From the NCBI GenBank assembly GCA_001595915.1, contig LSSG01000078.1, positions 1 to 42,982 of the forward strand: DNA of 42,982 bases, written 5' to 3'. The notes under the pieces were generated by a model that was given only the letters and a program-made list of their open reading frames with translations, made no database searches and had not been told where the DNA came from. Source of the stretch: Thermoplasmatales archaeon SG8-52-3. GTDB taxonomy: Archaea; Thermoplasmatota; E2; DHVEG-1. The translations under genes and the position numbers were made by a program. This document shows, one piece after another, positions 8,927-17,555 of this stretch; position 1 is the stretch's first letter, and the number at the start of each line of letters is the position of its first letter.

Positions 8927-9433
8927 ATGGCACGAAAACCAGGAAGTATGTACAGATATGTCAGAGGAAAACCCTCAACAAGAAGAGAATATATGGGAGG
9001 AGTTCCCTTATCAAGAATAACTCAGTTTGTATTAGGTAATAAAACACAAAAATTTCCTATCCAAATCTCATTAACAAGCCTTGAAAAATGTAATGTTAGA
9101 CACAACGCTTTAGAGTCAGCGCGTATAACAGTAAATAGAGCTATGGAAAAAAAGGTTGGAACAACCAATTTTAGGTTACAAGTTAGGGTATATCCACACG
9201 TTGTACTTAGGGAAAACAAACAAGCAACAGGAGCTGGTGCAGATAGAGTTTCTCAAGGCATGAGAGCTGCTTATGGGAAAGCGGTTGGAACTGCTGCTGA
9301 GGTAAAACAAAATCAGGTTGTGATGCAGATTGAAACAACTGAGGAATTCATTCAAGAAGCTAAAAATGCTCTTAGAAAAGCGGGAATGAAAATACCTTCA
9401 CCCTGTAAAGTAATAGTTGGAAAAGCAGCTTAG
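8927..9433 (+). CDS. rpl10e: Ribosomal protein L10e (uL16 family)
   Basis: Archaeal L10e, the counterpart of bacterial L16, sits near the peptidyl transferase centre and helps place tRNA. The 168-residue length and the start MARKPGSMYRYVRGKPSTRREY are standard, as are the AGADRVSQGMRAAYGKAVGTAA stretch and the C-terminal IPSPCKVIV. The ATG is preceded by AGGTGA with a five-base spacer. The gene is divergent from csl4. Its stop codon overlaps the stop of the convergent protease gene by four bases. Confidence 0.98.
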   Translation: MARKPGSMYRYVRGKPSTRREYMGGVPLSRITQFVLGNKTQKFPIQISLTSLEKCNVRHNALESARITVNRAMEKKVGTTNFRLQVRVYPHVVLRENKQATGAGADRVSQGMRAAYGKAVGTAAEVKQNQVVMQIETTEEFIQEAKNALRKAGMKIPSPCKVIVGKAA

Positions 9434-10815
9434 ACATATCTTAAGAATATTGGGGAAATTATAACAAATAAAATTATTAATGATACTACCAAAGTAACTT
9501 TCCTTACTATTTTATCCAAATTTTCATCTGAAATACCTTTTTTGATATTTTTAACTATTAATCGAACACCATCATTAAACAAGAAGCCTCCATCTAATGG
9601 AACCATAGGAAGGATATTAAAAATTCCTATCATCAGATTTAACCAGGCCACCCAATAGATAGTGTTAACAATAATCCAAAAAATCTCTGTTGGAATTATA
9701 CCAAGTGGGCCTACAATGGAATATGAGCTAGTAAAAGGGGAAGCAATAGGATTATAACCTTGAAAATAACCTAAAATTGGAATTGAAATAAAATTTAATA
9801 ATCTTAACAAGGGATCTCCAAAAGGATTTTTTAAACGATCAAGATTTCTTTCCTCATCTACGAATGTATAGATGCCAGTATATCCTTTACCCTTTGAAGA
9901 ATTCATTTGAATATAATTGAATTTATCAACAAGTTTTATCTCAACATCATTATGAACTACATTGTCAAAAATATAGGAAATTGTTATAGTATCATTTGCT
10001 TTAGTATCATTTAACATTATTATATATTGCTCAAATCTATCATCAAGAGTATCATACTTTGTTAAATCTGTACCATTAATCTCAGTTATTATCGCACCTT
10101 TTTGTATTCCAATCTCATCAGCTGGTGAATCTTCAAATAATTCATAGACTGTCAAACCATCTCCAGGTACAACTGCAGAAATAAACACAAATGAAAAAAG
10201 TAATAAACAAATAAAAAACACAACAAAGTTTGATAACGGACCTACCGCATAAACCCGCATTCGTTTAGAAATTGTTGTCTTCTTCATTTGTTCTTCATCA
10301 GGTTCAACAAAAGCACCGATGGGGAAAATCAAATAAAGAAGTCCCATTGATTTAACTTTTAAATCTCCTGCAAGAGTTAGAATTCCATGTGAGAATTCAT
10401 GAACAATTATTGCAACAATCAATGCGACAACAATATAAAACAAATATTCAATAGGTAAAATCGGATTAATACCTGGTAGTATCACATAAAATTCTGCTCC
10501 AGGAAGTAATGTTGCTCTTTCCTCAGGCGATAGTCCAATAACAAATGAAAATTGCCAAAAGAAAAAAATTACAAAAATAACCATACAAACAAAGCAAAAC
10601 ACTATTCCTGAACTTCCATATGCTTTCCAGAATCTTTTTTTACTTGAAATTTTTTTTAAAAAACCTATTCCTTTTGTTGTTCGCAAAAGTAATGCAGGCC
10701 CATATAAAGAGATATTATATTTTTTTAAAATCTCTTTTTTATGTAAAAAATATACTAATAAAAAATAAACAATAATAACAGAAAAGAAAATCAATAAACC
10801 ATTTATAAATGTCAT
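9430..10815 (-). CDS. Site-2-protease family membrane metalloprotease with PDZ domain
   Basis: An M50 (S2P/RseP-like) intramembrane zinc protease, which cleaves transmembrane segments of substrate proteins. It has 461 residues. The metal site HEFSH is at residues 139-143 within a membrane helix, and the partner motif NILPMVPLDGG, with the third ligand Asp, is at about 400-410. A PDZ-like domain lies between (about 220-300: VYELFEDSPADEIGIQKGA...). There are about six membrane segments. The substrate is unknown and no regulator gene stands next to it. The stop codon overlaps that of rpl10e tail to tail. Confidence 0.92.
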   Translation of the reverse strand: MTFINGLLIFFSVIIVYFLLVYFLHKKEILKKYNISLYGPALLLRTTKGIGFLKKISSKKRFWKAYGSSGIVFCFVCMVIFVIFFFWQFSFVIGLSPEERATLLPGAEFYVILPGINPILPIEYLFYIVVALIVAIIVHEFSHGILTLAGDLKVKSMGLLYLIFPIGAFVEPDEEQMKKTTISKRMRVYAVGPLSNFVVFFICLLLFSFVFISAVVPGDGLTVYELFEDSPADEIGIQKGAIITEINGTDLTKYDTLDDRFEQYIIMLNDTKANDTITISYIFDNVVHNDVEIKLVDKFNYIQMNSSKGKGYTGIYTFVDEERNLDRLKNPFGDPLLRLLNFISIPILGYFQGYNPIASPFTSSYSIVGPLGIIPTEIFWIIVNTIYWVAWLNLMIGIFNILPMVPLDGGFLFNDGVRLIVKNIKKGISDENLDKIVRKVTLVVSLIILFVIISPIFLRYV

Positions 10816-10860
10816 AATTGGAAGCAGGGAATATGTTTTTATTTAATTAAGCTAACTAAT

Positions 10861-11535
10861 TTAAAAAAAAAAAAAAAAAAATCCAAAAAAAAAACACCAA
10901 AATAACTTTTTTAACTTCATATTTAAATCTTTTTTTTCTGGATAGGAAAACATTCCAATTTTACCATCAAAATCAAAACCAATCAAATTGATTTTTTTTG
11001 CTTTGAAATGTGATGATAAAAAGACTGCTCTATCACCATCTGTAAAACCACCAAAATTATAGATATTTTCAAATGATGAAGGATCAATATGTGTAGTTCC
11101 AATAATATTTTTCTTGAATTCTTTAACATATTTTTTAATACTAGAAATATTGTCACCATGGGCATGAATAATTACTATACATCCATTTAAATTAGCCTTT
11201 ATCTGATCAGGCATATAACCATCAAAATCTGTTACTATAATATCCGGCAAAATATTTTTTTTTAATAATGCACTTGTTGCTCCATCTGCAGTAATTTTAA
11301 CAAAATTTATAATTTTTTTCTTATATTTTTCAATTGAATTTTCTAAAGATGGACCAGCACCAAATATTACAATTTCTTTATTAATAATAATTTTCTCCAA
11401 TTGTTTAATTGGAAAAAGTTGTTTATCATTTAAAAGATTATTTAATATCTCTGCTGAATTTTTTTCTCTTTCATAAGTATAGTTAAATTCTCTTGATATC
11501 TTTTTATAAATAGGTTCCCAATCTTTGTAAAACAT
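10861..11535 (-). CDS. mptE: 6-hydroxymethyl-7,8-dihydropterin pyrophosphokinase MptE-like (DUF115)
   Basis: MptE transfers pyrophosphate from ATP to 6-hydroxymethyl-dihydropterin in archaeal folate/methanopterin synthesis. The family signature is clear: IFGAGPSLENSI (GAGPSL at residues 59-64), ITADGATSALL (about 81-90), VTDFDG (101-106), IIHAHGDN and the C-terminal NLIGFDFDGKIG. The oddity is the end. After KLKKL the frame runs into LFWCFFFGFFFFFF, encoded by a 10-base and a 19-base poly-T tract (coding strand), then TAA. A soluble enzyme should not end in poly-Phe. This could be genuine slippage-prone DNA, a replaced 3' end, or an assembly/homopolymer error. The catalytic core is intact. 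Confidence 0.85.
   Translation of the reverse strand: MFYKDWEPIYKKISREFNYTYEREKNSAEILNNLLNDKQLFPIKQLEKIIINKEIVIFGAGPSLENSIEKYKKKIINFVKITADGATSALLKKNILPDIIVTDFDGYMPDQIKANLNGCIVIIHAHGDNISSIKKYVKEFKKNIIGTTHIDPSSFENIYNFGGFTDGDRAVFLSSHFKAKKINLIGFDFDGKIGMFSYPEKKDLNMKLKKLFWCFFFGFFFFFF
10863..10894. repeat. Long homopolymer tracts, A19 and A10
   Basis: On the plus strand there is a run of 19 A (10863-10881), then TCC, then 10 A (10885-10894). This is the longest homopolymer seen in the window. It lies in the last codons of mptE on the minus strand and would act as a poly-U terminator signal in that transcript. Run lengths of this size are hard to sequence accurately. Confidence 0.85.
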
Positions 11536-11548
11536 AGATTTTTTTTAC

Positions 11549-12682
11549 CTAAACTAGTTTTTTATTTTTTTTTATTTCTTGTTTTTTTTCTTCTAGAGAA
11601 TGAATTTCCTTTAGATAATGATTTGAAACTGCCCCAATTAAAGCAATCATAATACCTGTAAATGTATAACCGGTAAAACCTAATGTATAAAAAGGTGTAA
11701 TATCAAATTTTACAGGCCAATTAATTAATGCATCGTATAACGATCTGAATATAGCATAAGATATAAAACCAAAAGCTAAAATAGAAAATGGAGCAAGCCA
11801 ATAACCCCAAGGTTTTCTTTTATCCTTAACATAAATATCAATTACCCGACCAAATATTACTATTAGTCCAGCAATTACAATACCCCAAATCATATTAATT
11901 ATAAAAAGTAAAAGTGGTAAAAGCTCAACATCAGAGCTAAATGTGGTATTTGTAACAGTATAAAATGCAAGTATCACATTAGCAACTAGAATTACTGCTG
12001 CAAGAATAAATGTATATATTGATAATCTACCAGTTAAAAGACCTGATTTAATTTCATTCCAAATTATTGCTAGGTTTCTTTCCCACCTAAAAACTCTGAT
12101 TAATAAATATGCACCTAAAGTAAATAAGATTGCTCCAAATCCACTAGCAGCCATATTAAGAAGAACAAAAAAAGCCCAAACAATTAAAACAAGTGCAATT
12201 GGTAAGAGAAATTGTTTTTGAACCTTTTCATCATCAAGAATTTTTATAATGCGATAATATGTATCCTCCAATTCTCTACTTTGTTTAACGGAGACTCTTT
12301 GAATTGATGTGATCTTTATTCTAGACTGAATGATTGGTAGAATATATTCATCCTCAGCACCATCAGTTACAAGAATTACATTTTCTGCATTTGTTTCTTT
12401 TATTACATATTCTAGTTGCTCAGATAAAATCTGGTCAGATTTTAGCCCAACATTCATATGTCCACAAATAGTAGCGATTTTAGCATTTTTATTTTGATCA
12501 ATCAAAGATTTATAAGTTGAAATTGCATAAAAAATTGCATTTAAATCGGAATCTTCAGGATCAGCTTCGCCTAGTCTGTTTGCCGCTTCAAGATTATTAT
12601 TTAATCCAATAATTGGACTTTTTATTTTTGTCTTTCTACCAAAATCATCATCACGATCTACATTGAGAACAAGGGTATTCAT
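11549..12682 (-). CDS. DUF373 family membrane protein
   Basis: A member of the archaeal DUF373 family, whose function is not known. The first about 165 residues are a soluble domain with the family start MNTLVLNVDRDDDFG, acidic residues in RLGEADPEDSDLNAIFYA, and ICGHMNVGLKSDQILSEQL then VILVTDGAEDEYILPII. This looks like an alpha/beta fold with a metal- or nucleotide-binding acidic site. The rest (about 180-365) has six or so membrane helices. A lysine-rich C-terminus follows. It lies 13 bases upstream of mptE on the same strand, so both may share a transcript. It is divergent from the EamA transporter. Confidence 0.88.
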   Translation of the reverse strand: MNTLVLNVDRDDDFGRKTKIKSPIIGLNNNLEAANRLGEADPEDSDLNAIFYAISTYKSLIDQNKNAKIATICGHMNVGLKSDQILSEQLEYVIKETNAENVILVTDGAEDEYILPIIQSRIKITSIQRVSVKQSRELEDTYYRIIKILDDEKVQKQFLLPIALVLIVWAFFVLLNMAASGFGAILFTLGAYLLIRVFRWERNLAIIWNEIKSGLLTGRLSIYTFILAAVILVANVILAFYTVTNTTFSSDVELLPLLLFIINMIWGIVIAGLIVIFGRVIDIYVKDKRKPWGYWLAPFSILAFGFISYAIFRSLYDALINWPVKFDITPFYTLGFTGYTFTGIMIALIGAVSNHYLKEIHSLEEKKQEIKKNKKLV

Positions 12683-12765
12683 AAATTTCGTTCCAAAATT
12701 ACAATTACTTAATATTTAATAATGTTGCTATTTAAATTATAAAGATAAAAAAAATCTTGTAATGA

Positions 12766-12775
12766 TTTATAAATA
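12766..12775 (+). promoter_or_regulatory. TATA box of the EamA transporter gene
   Basis: TTTATAAATA ends 22 bases before the ATG at 12798. With archaeal spacing the transcript would begin within a few bases of the start codon, so the mRNA is probably leaderless. No ribosome site is seen before this ATG, which agrees. Confidence 0.6.
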
Positions 12776-12797
12776 GTTCAATTATTGCCACTGCTAA

Positions 12798-13727
12798 ATG
12801 ATTAAAGTAAAAAATAATTTAATAAAACTTAACTTTTCTAGTTTAAAATTTTTTATTATGATGCTAATTATGGTCATTGTATGGGCTTTTGCTTTTCCAT
12901 TTATTAAAATTGGCTTAGAAGAATTATCATTTATTAATCTTACAATAATGAGATTTTTTATTGTATGTTGTGTTCTTCCTTTTATACTACTTTTCCAGAA
13001 AAAAAGGATTTCAAAATTACAAAAAAAAGATATCCTTCCAATATTTCTCCTAGGATTTTTTGGAGTAATAATATATCATCTTGGTTTGAATTATGGAGAG
13101 CAATATATTTCACCTGCAGCAGCAAGTTTGATTATTGCAACAATACCTGTACAAATTGTAATACTTGCTATATTTTTTCTAAGGGAAAAAATTTCATTAA
13201 TTAAAGGTCTTGGAGTAATTATAGCTATGGCGGGCGTTGTTGTAATTTCAATATGGGGTAAGATAGAATCTACCATAAAGGTGGAATATATCTATGGAGC
13301 AATTGCAGTTTTGATTGCTGCATTAATGGGAGCGTTATATACAATATTAGGAAAGAAATTGTTAGATAGATATACAGGACTATCATTAACAATATATGCA
13401 ATACTTTTTGGTAGTATAGGTTTAATACCATTTTTAAGCCATTCACTTATAGAACAAGTTTTTGTCATGTCAATCAATGCCTGGTTTTCTGTATTATTTT
13501 TAGGTTTATTTTCTACAATAATTGGTTATATTGCATGGTATGTTGCACTTGAGAAAAAAACTGCTAGTGAAATTAGCATATTTCTTTATGCTATACCTGT
13601 TTTTTCAACAATATTTAGTTATTTTATTTTCAATGATGAAATTACCATTATGTTTGTATTTGGAGGAGTTCTTGTAATTGCAGGTCTTGCTATTGTAAAT
13701 ATGAAAAATAATAAAAAGATTGATTAG
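12798..13727 (+). CDS. EamA/DMT-family transporter
   Basis: A drug/metabolite transporter superfamily permease of 309 residues with ten predicted membrane helices made of two EamA repeats (about residues 18-160 and 170-300). Typical markers are the IVWAFAFPFIKIGLEELSF first helix, a mid-protein GAIAVLIAALMGALYTILGKK, and EKKTASEISIFLYAIPVFSTIFSYF near the end. These proteins usually export amino acids or small metabolites; the substrate cannot be read from sequence. The promoter suggests a leaderless message. Its end stands 22 bases before the preferred alaX start. Confidence 0.9.
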   Translation: MIKVKNNLIKLNFSSLKFFIMMLIMVIVWAFAFPFIKIGLEELSFINLTIMRFFIVCCVLPFILLFQKKRISKLQKKDILPIFLLGFFGVIIYHLGLNYGEQYISPAAASLIIATIPVQIVILAIFFLREKISLIKGLGVIIAMAGVVVISIWGKIESTIKVEYIYGAIAVLIAALMGALYTILGKKLLDRYTGLSLTIYAILFGSIGLIPFLSHSLIEQVFVMSINAWFSVLFLGLFSTIIGYIAWYVALEKKTASEISIFLYAIPVFSTIFSYFIFNDEITIMFVFGGVLVIAGLAIVNMKNNKKID

Positions 13728-13749
13728 TAAAAAATTGTTTTTCAAAAAC

Positions 13750-14478
13750 ATGACTAAGATTCTATATATGGTTAATATTGAAGGCAATTACATAAAAGAA
13801 TTTGATGCAACTGTTATAAAAAATAAAAAAGATTATGTTTGTTTAGATCAAACTGCATTCTATCCACTTGGTGGTGGACAACCGTCGGATATTGGGGTTT
13901 TGAAATGGAACAATAAAGAATCAATTGTAAAAGAAGTAATAAAAAAAGGAGATACGGTTCAACATATAATTCAAGGAGAAAAACCACCAGTTGGTACAAA
14001 ATTACATGCAGTTTTAGATTGGAATAGACGATATAACCATATGAAAATGCATACAGCTCAGCATATCCTTTCTGGAATTATTTTTGATGATTATAAGGCA
14101 AGAACAGTAGGAAATCAGATACATGCAGAGTATTCAAGAGTTGATTTTCATCCAGCAAATTTTACAGATGAAGACATAAAAAATATTGAAACTAAATTTA
14201 ATAAAATAGTCAAAAAGAACTTACCTGTAAAAATATATGAAGAGGAAAGATCTAGTTTAGAAAAAAGAGTTGATCAACAAAGAGCTCATCTTGATTTATT
14301 ACCAAAATTTGTAACAAAACTTCGAATTATCGAAATTGAGGGTTTTGATATATGTCCTTGTGCAGGTACACATGTGAAAAACACTAGTGAAATTTCAGAA
14401 ATAGATAAAATTAAAAAAGAAACTAAGGGAAAAGATAAAGCTAGGATAATTTACTCTCTTTCAAAAAAATCTACATAG
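13750..14478 (+). CDS. alaX: Alanyl-tRNA editing protein AlaX
   Basis: AlaX hydrolyses Ser- or Gly-charged tRNA-Ala in trans, correcting errors of alanyl-tRNA synthetase. The 242-codon form begins MTKILYMVNIEGNYIKEFDA, as in AlaX-M members; the open frame extends ten codons further up and overlaps the transporter gene, without better support. The N-terminal glycine-rich motif FYPLGGGQPSD (about 38-47) makes it a medium-size AlaX. Zinc ligands are H101 and H105 in HTAQH, and C203 and H207 in CPCAGTH. No ribosome site is visible. The 3' end overlaps a small gene on the other strand. Confidence 0.92.
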   Translation: MTKILYMVNIEGNYIKEFDATVIKNKKDYVCLDQTAFYPLGGGQPSDIGVLKWNNKESIVKEVIKKGDTVQHIIQGEKPPVGTKLHAVLDWNRRYNHMKMHTAQHILSGIIFDDYKARTVGNQIHAEYSRVDFHPANFTDEDIKNIETKFNKIVKKNLPVKIYEEERSSLEKRVDQQRAHLDLLPKFVTKLRIIEIEGFDICPCAGTHVKNTSEISEIDKIKKETKGKDKARIIYSLSKKST

Positions 14479-14611
14479 TAAATTGTATCTCTACTTCATT
14501 AATTTCATTGACACCTTTAAGTGATTTCAACATTCCATAAATCGTGTTTTTAATAAAATCTGTTGGAAATTCTGTTAAAGGTATTTGTTTACCATTAACT
14601 TTTATTATCAT
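14471..14611 (-). CDS. Small 46-residue protein upstream-coupled to mobB
   Basis: This short gene translates to a protein that begins MIIKVNGKQIPLTEFP and ends EINEVEIQFTM, 46 residues in all. It has a perfect AGGAGG ribosome site five bases before its ATG, one of the strongest in the window. Its start overlaps the last 17 bases of mobB, so the two are probably translated together. Its stop overlaps the 3' end of alaX by eight bases. The sequence looks like a compact beta-alpha-alpha-beta domain: strand, turn, helix DFIKNTIYGMLKSL, strand. I do not recognise the family and give no function; coupling to mobB suggests a link to molybdopterin biology. Confidence 0.7.
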   Translation of the reverse strand: MIIKVNGKQIPLTEFPTDFIKNTIYGMLKSLKGVNEINEVEIQFTM

Positions 14612-15065
14612 TTTTTCCTCCTAAAAATTTAGTTTTTAAAAATTCAATAACCTCTTTTAAATTTCCTGAATATGTAAAAATCGTATTTTCCCTTTCTTCA
14701 ATATTTCCAATCCTGATTTTAGGAATATGTTTATCATTTGCCCCCTCTACAAGTATCAAATCGTATTTATTAATTTGATTTATAATCTTAATTATCTCAG
14801 ATAAATCCTTTGATTTTTTAAATATAAAATTTGTTTCTATAGGTGAAGAAAACACAATTAGTTTTGATCCGGCCTCTGCATGTTTCCAAGTATCTTTTCC
14901 TTTTGTATCAATTCCGATTTTTTTATTAGTTATTTTTATACTTGCAATATTAAATCCCTCTTTTGTCAGATTTTTTACAATATCGATAATAAGAGTTGTT
15001 TTTCCTGTATCAGATTTTCCATATATTCCAAAAACTTTTTCACTCATTTCAAGAGTTGTATGCAT
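14595..15065 (-). CDS. mobB: Molybdopterin-guanine dinucleotide synthesis adapter MobB
   Basis: MobB is a GTP-binding P-loop protein that assists attachment of GMP to molybdopterin. The 156-residue protein has Walker A GKSDTGKT at residues 16-23, then ASIKITNKKIGIDTKGKDTWKHAEAG, the MobB-type segment with conserved Asp and His, and LILVEGAN as Walker B. The start could be Met1 or Met7 (MSEKVFGIYG, 15047); neither has a clear ribosome site. Its presence says that the cell uses a molybdenum or tungsten pterin cofactor, relevant to the AOR operon 3 kb away, although AOR enzymes themselves are known to use the non-nucleotide form. Confidence 0.9.
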   Translation of the reverse strand: MHTTLEMSEKVFGIYGKSDTGKTTLIIDIVKNLTKEGFNIASIKITNKKIGIDTKGKDTWKHAEAGSKLIVFSSPIETNFIFKKSKDLSEIIKIINQINKYDLILVEGANDKHIPKIRIGNIEERENTIFTYSGNLKEVIEFLKTKFLGGKNDNKS

Positions 15066-15163
15066 TTACTATGTATATTTTTTACTTTTCAATAAAAGAT
15101 TTCTAAATTTAAATATAACAAAATCAAAATATGTAATGCAGTTAACTAGTCCTGATTAAAAAT

Positions 15164-16063
15164 ATGAAAAATAAAGCATATATTGCTCTTTTCATTTCAA
15201 TTATTTCTGTTTCTTTTGCAGCAATATTTATTGCCACATTACTTAATTTTTATCCAAATATTGATCCTCTTTCAATTGCATTTTACAGATTATTTTTTAC
15301 AGCTCTTCTTATTATGCCATTTGTATTATTCAATAGTAATACACGAGAAGAAATTATTAGCATTTCTCGTTCAAATTTTTTAATAATGATTATTATTGGA
15401 ATTATTCTTGCTGCACATTTTGCGTTATGGATTACATCTCTAAAATTTACCTCGGTTGCAAGTTCTGTAATTCTTGTTACTGCACATCCAATTCTTGTTG
15501 GGCCCATATCTCATTACTTTTTTAAAGAACGTTTATCTATTATAAACACAGCTGGAATATTTATTTCAGTTTTAGGTGTAATAATACTTGTTACAGGTAA
15601 CTATGGGCTAGATTCCTTTACATTGGATTCATTAGAAGGAAATATTTTAGCAATACTTGGAGGTATTGCTGCAGGACTCTATATTCTCGGTGGAAGAAAA
15701 ATTAGAAAAACAGTTTCAGTTGCTTCTTATGCATTTATTGTTTATTCAATTGGTACAATTGGTCTATTTGTAATATGCTTGTTTTATAATGCTCCTTTTG
15801 GAAATATAAACTTAGATGCTTTAATTATAATATTTTTAATGGCAATTGTTGCTGGAATTTTTGGTCACACATTATACAACTGGTCTCTTAGACATATTCG
15901 TGCTTCTATTGCATCGGTTGCATTACTTGGCGAACCTCTAGGCTCAACTTTACTTGCTTTTGCATTACCTTGGATACAACAAACTCCCTCATATTATACA
16001 ATTATTGGTGGAGCAATAATTCTGACAGGTATTTATCTTACTGCAAGAAAATCAGATAAATAA
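15164..16063 (+). CDS. EamA/DMT-family transporter (second copy)
   Basis: A 299-residue permease with ten predicted helices in two EamA repeats. Recognisable parts are LSIAFYRLFFTALLIMPFV in the first repeat, LWITSLKFTSVASSVILVTAHPILV, and RHIRASIASVALLGEPLGSTLLAFALP in the second; the last is a strong EamA signature. It is only distantly similar to the EamA gene 2 kb upstream, so they are not a recent duplication. A TATA-like TTTAAATATA stands at 15108-15117. Substrate unknown. Confidence 0.9.
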   Translation: MKNKAYIALFISIISVSFAAIFIATLLNFYPNIDPLSIAFYRLFFTALLIMPFVLFNSNTREEIISISRSNFLIMIIIGIILAAHFALWITSLKFTSVASSVILVTAHPILVGPISHYFFKERLSIINTAGIFISVLGVIILVTGNYGLDSFTLDSLEGNILAILGGIAAGLYILGGRKIRKTVSVASYAFIVYSIGTIGLFVICLFYNAPFGNINLDALIIIFLMAIVAGIFGHTLYNWSLRHIRASIASVALLGEPLGSTLLAFALPWIQQTPSYYTIIGGAIILTGIYLTARKSDK

Positions 16064-16106
16064 AAAAAGAAAATTTTAAAAATAAATCATTTTTTTCGGA
16101 TAGTCC

Positions 16107-16715
16107 ATGATGGATAAAAACAATAAATACAAAATAATAACAATAGCATTATCAATAATAATTCTTGCAGCAATATTTACAATTATATATGTAAATTTAC
16201 CTAAAGAAGAAGACACAAACGATAAAAAAACAAATGGTGAGAAACAAAATATTTTTACAATAACATATGGTGATGAAATTATAAATTATACCATTGAAGA
16301 CATTGAAAAATTTGAGGAATTCACTGGAACAGGAACCTATATAAAAACAGGTTGGCTCCCAGATGTTTCATTAGAAGGACCATTTAATTTTACTGGAGTA
16401 AAGGTAAATACAATCCTTAATCAAATAGATAATTTACCAAATAACTATACAGTGAATATTACCTCAAGTGATGGTTGGACAACTAATTTTAATTTAAATA
16501 CAATTAATGGACAAGTCAGCATTTATAATGAATCAGGAAATATAACTCAAACAGGCGGAGTTACGATGATTCTTGCCTATAAACAAGAGGGAAAATATCT
16601 AAATGAATCTAACGACGGCCCTCTAAGAGTAGCCTTTATTGATGGCGATAAAATAACATCATCAAAACTATGGACAAAATGGGTTATATCTTTTGAAATA
16701 ATTCAACAAATTTAG
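16107..16715 (+). CDS. Membrane-anchored protein with probable sulfite-oxidase-like (Mo-pterin-binding fold) domain
   Basis: A 202-residue protein with an N-terminal membrane anchor (about residues 8-29), a charged linker, and an outside domain from about 50 on. The pattern IINYTIEDIEKFEEFTGTGTY..., FNFTGVKVNTILNQI, YTVNITSSDGWTTNF, GGVTMILAYKQEGKYL, DGPLRVAFIDG and the final WTKWVISFEII resembles small archaeal proteins of the sulfite-oxidase molybdopterin-binding fold. It has no cysteine at all, so it lacks the Mo-ligating Cys of true sulfite oxidase and is unlikely to bind the cofactor in that way. A related, shorter protein begins the AOR operon 1.8 kb downstream. The fold is inferred from pattern, not from a search. 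Confidence 0.65.
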   Translation: MMDKNNKYKIITIALSIIILAAIFTIIYVNLPKEEDTNDKKTNGEKQNIFTITYGDEIINYTIEDIEKFEEFTGTGTYIKTGWLPDVSLEGPFNFTGVKVNTILNQIDNLPNNYTVNITSSDGWTTNFNLNTINGQVSIYNESGNITQTGGVTMILAYKQEGKYLNESNDGPLRVAFIDGDKITSSKLWTKWVISFEIIQQI

Positions 16716-16768
16716 AAAACGATTATAACCTCAATCTATTTTCTTTTTTTATATTAGGATATTAAAAA

Positions 16769-17494
16769 ATGAGAGATATTGAAGACCTTATAAAAAACAA
16801 TAAAAAATACAATGATGTAGTTGTTCAACAGCAATTAAAAAGTAAAAAAAATATTGTGGCTTATGTAACTATTAATAACAAACCGAGAGTTCTTAAATGG
16901 TTTGTACCAGGGTTAAAAAAACAAATGAAGAATGAGTATAACATAATAAATAAAGGTTCTTCAAAATTAAATATTCCAATAATTCACGAGATAGATGAAA
17001 AAAACAATGTTTTGATAATGAACTATATTATTGGAGAAAATCTTTGTGATATAATAAATAATAAAAAGGTTACAATTTCTGAAAAACAAAGATTAACAAT
17101 ATTATTGGCTCAATGGTTTTTTGACTTTCATAATTATTTTAAAATAAAAGAAGAATTTTTAATTCATGGTGATCCAACTTTAAGAAATTTTATTTTTACA
17201 GACAGAATTTGGGGTTTTGATTTTGAAGAAACTAGAGTTGGAAAACCTGTAGAAGATATTTCAGGGATGTGTGCATCAATCCTTACAACTGAGCCGATGT
17301 TTAATAATGAAAAATTTCATTTGTGTAAAAAATTTATTGAAGAATATCTGAATTTAGCTCCAGGTCGTATTAATGATATTAATACTGAAATATCTTATTC
17401 CTTACTTCAAAAAATACAATGGAGACCTAATGATGAAGAAATTCTTAGAAAATTTAGTAAATTAATTAGAAAAAAGGGTATTAAGGGTTTTTAG
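16769..17494 (+). CDS. Bud32/RIO-like protein kinase-fold phosphotransferase
   Basis: A 241-residue protein kinase-like protein of unknown substrate. The visible motifs are a nucleotide-binding lysine in PRVLKWF (K43), a Glu in the following helix (E56), the hinge LIMNYIIGENLCDII, the catalytic loop HGDPTLRN at residues 133-140, and a metal motif GFDFEE at 150-154 in place of DFG. It has no glycine-rich loop. The layout is that of Bud32 and small sugar- or lipid-kinase relatives. It is not the KEOPS subunit, which lies at 1678-2304 and is shorter. A TTAGGAT stretch is a weak ribosome site. It lies between two sulfite-oxidase-like genes. Confidence 0.75.
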   Translation: MRDIEDLIKNNKKYNDVVVQQQLKSKKNIVAYVTINNKPRVLKWFVPGLKKQMKNEYNIINKGSSKLNIPIIHEIDEKNNVLIMNYIIGENLCDIINNKKVTISEKQRLTILLAQWFFDFHNYFKIKEEFLIHGDPTLRNFIFTDRIWGFDFEETRVGKPVEDISGMCASILTTEPMFNNEKFHLCKKFIEEYLNLAPGRINDINTEISYSLLQKIQWRPNDEEILRKFSKLIRKKGIKGF

Positions 17495-17555
17495 GTTTTT
17501 ATAAGAAAAACACTTAAAAAGGTAAATTTTATTTGATAATGTGAGGGGAAAGAAA

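Noticed and set aside
10863-10894. Poly-A tract as a mobile-element scar
   Set aside because: No target duplication, inverted ends or transposase remains nearby.
12798-16063. Two EamA genes as a duplicated pair
   Set aside because: Similarity does not go beyond the general family pattern, so no recent duplication.
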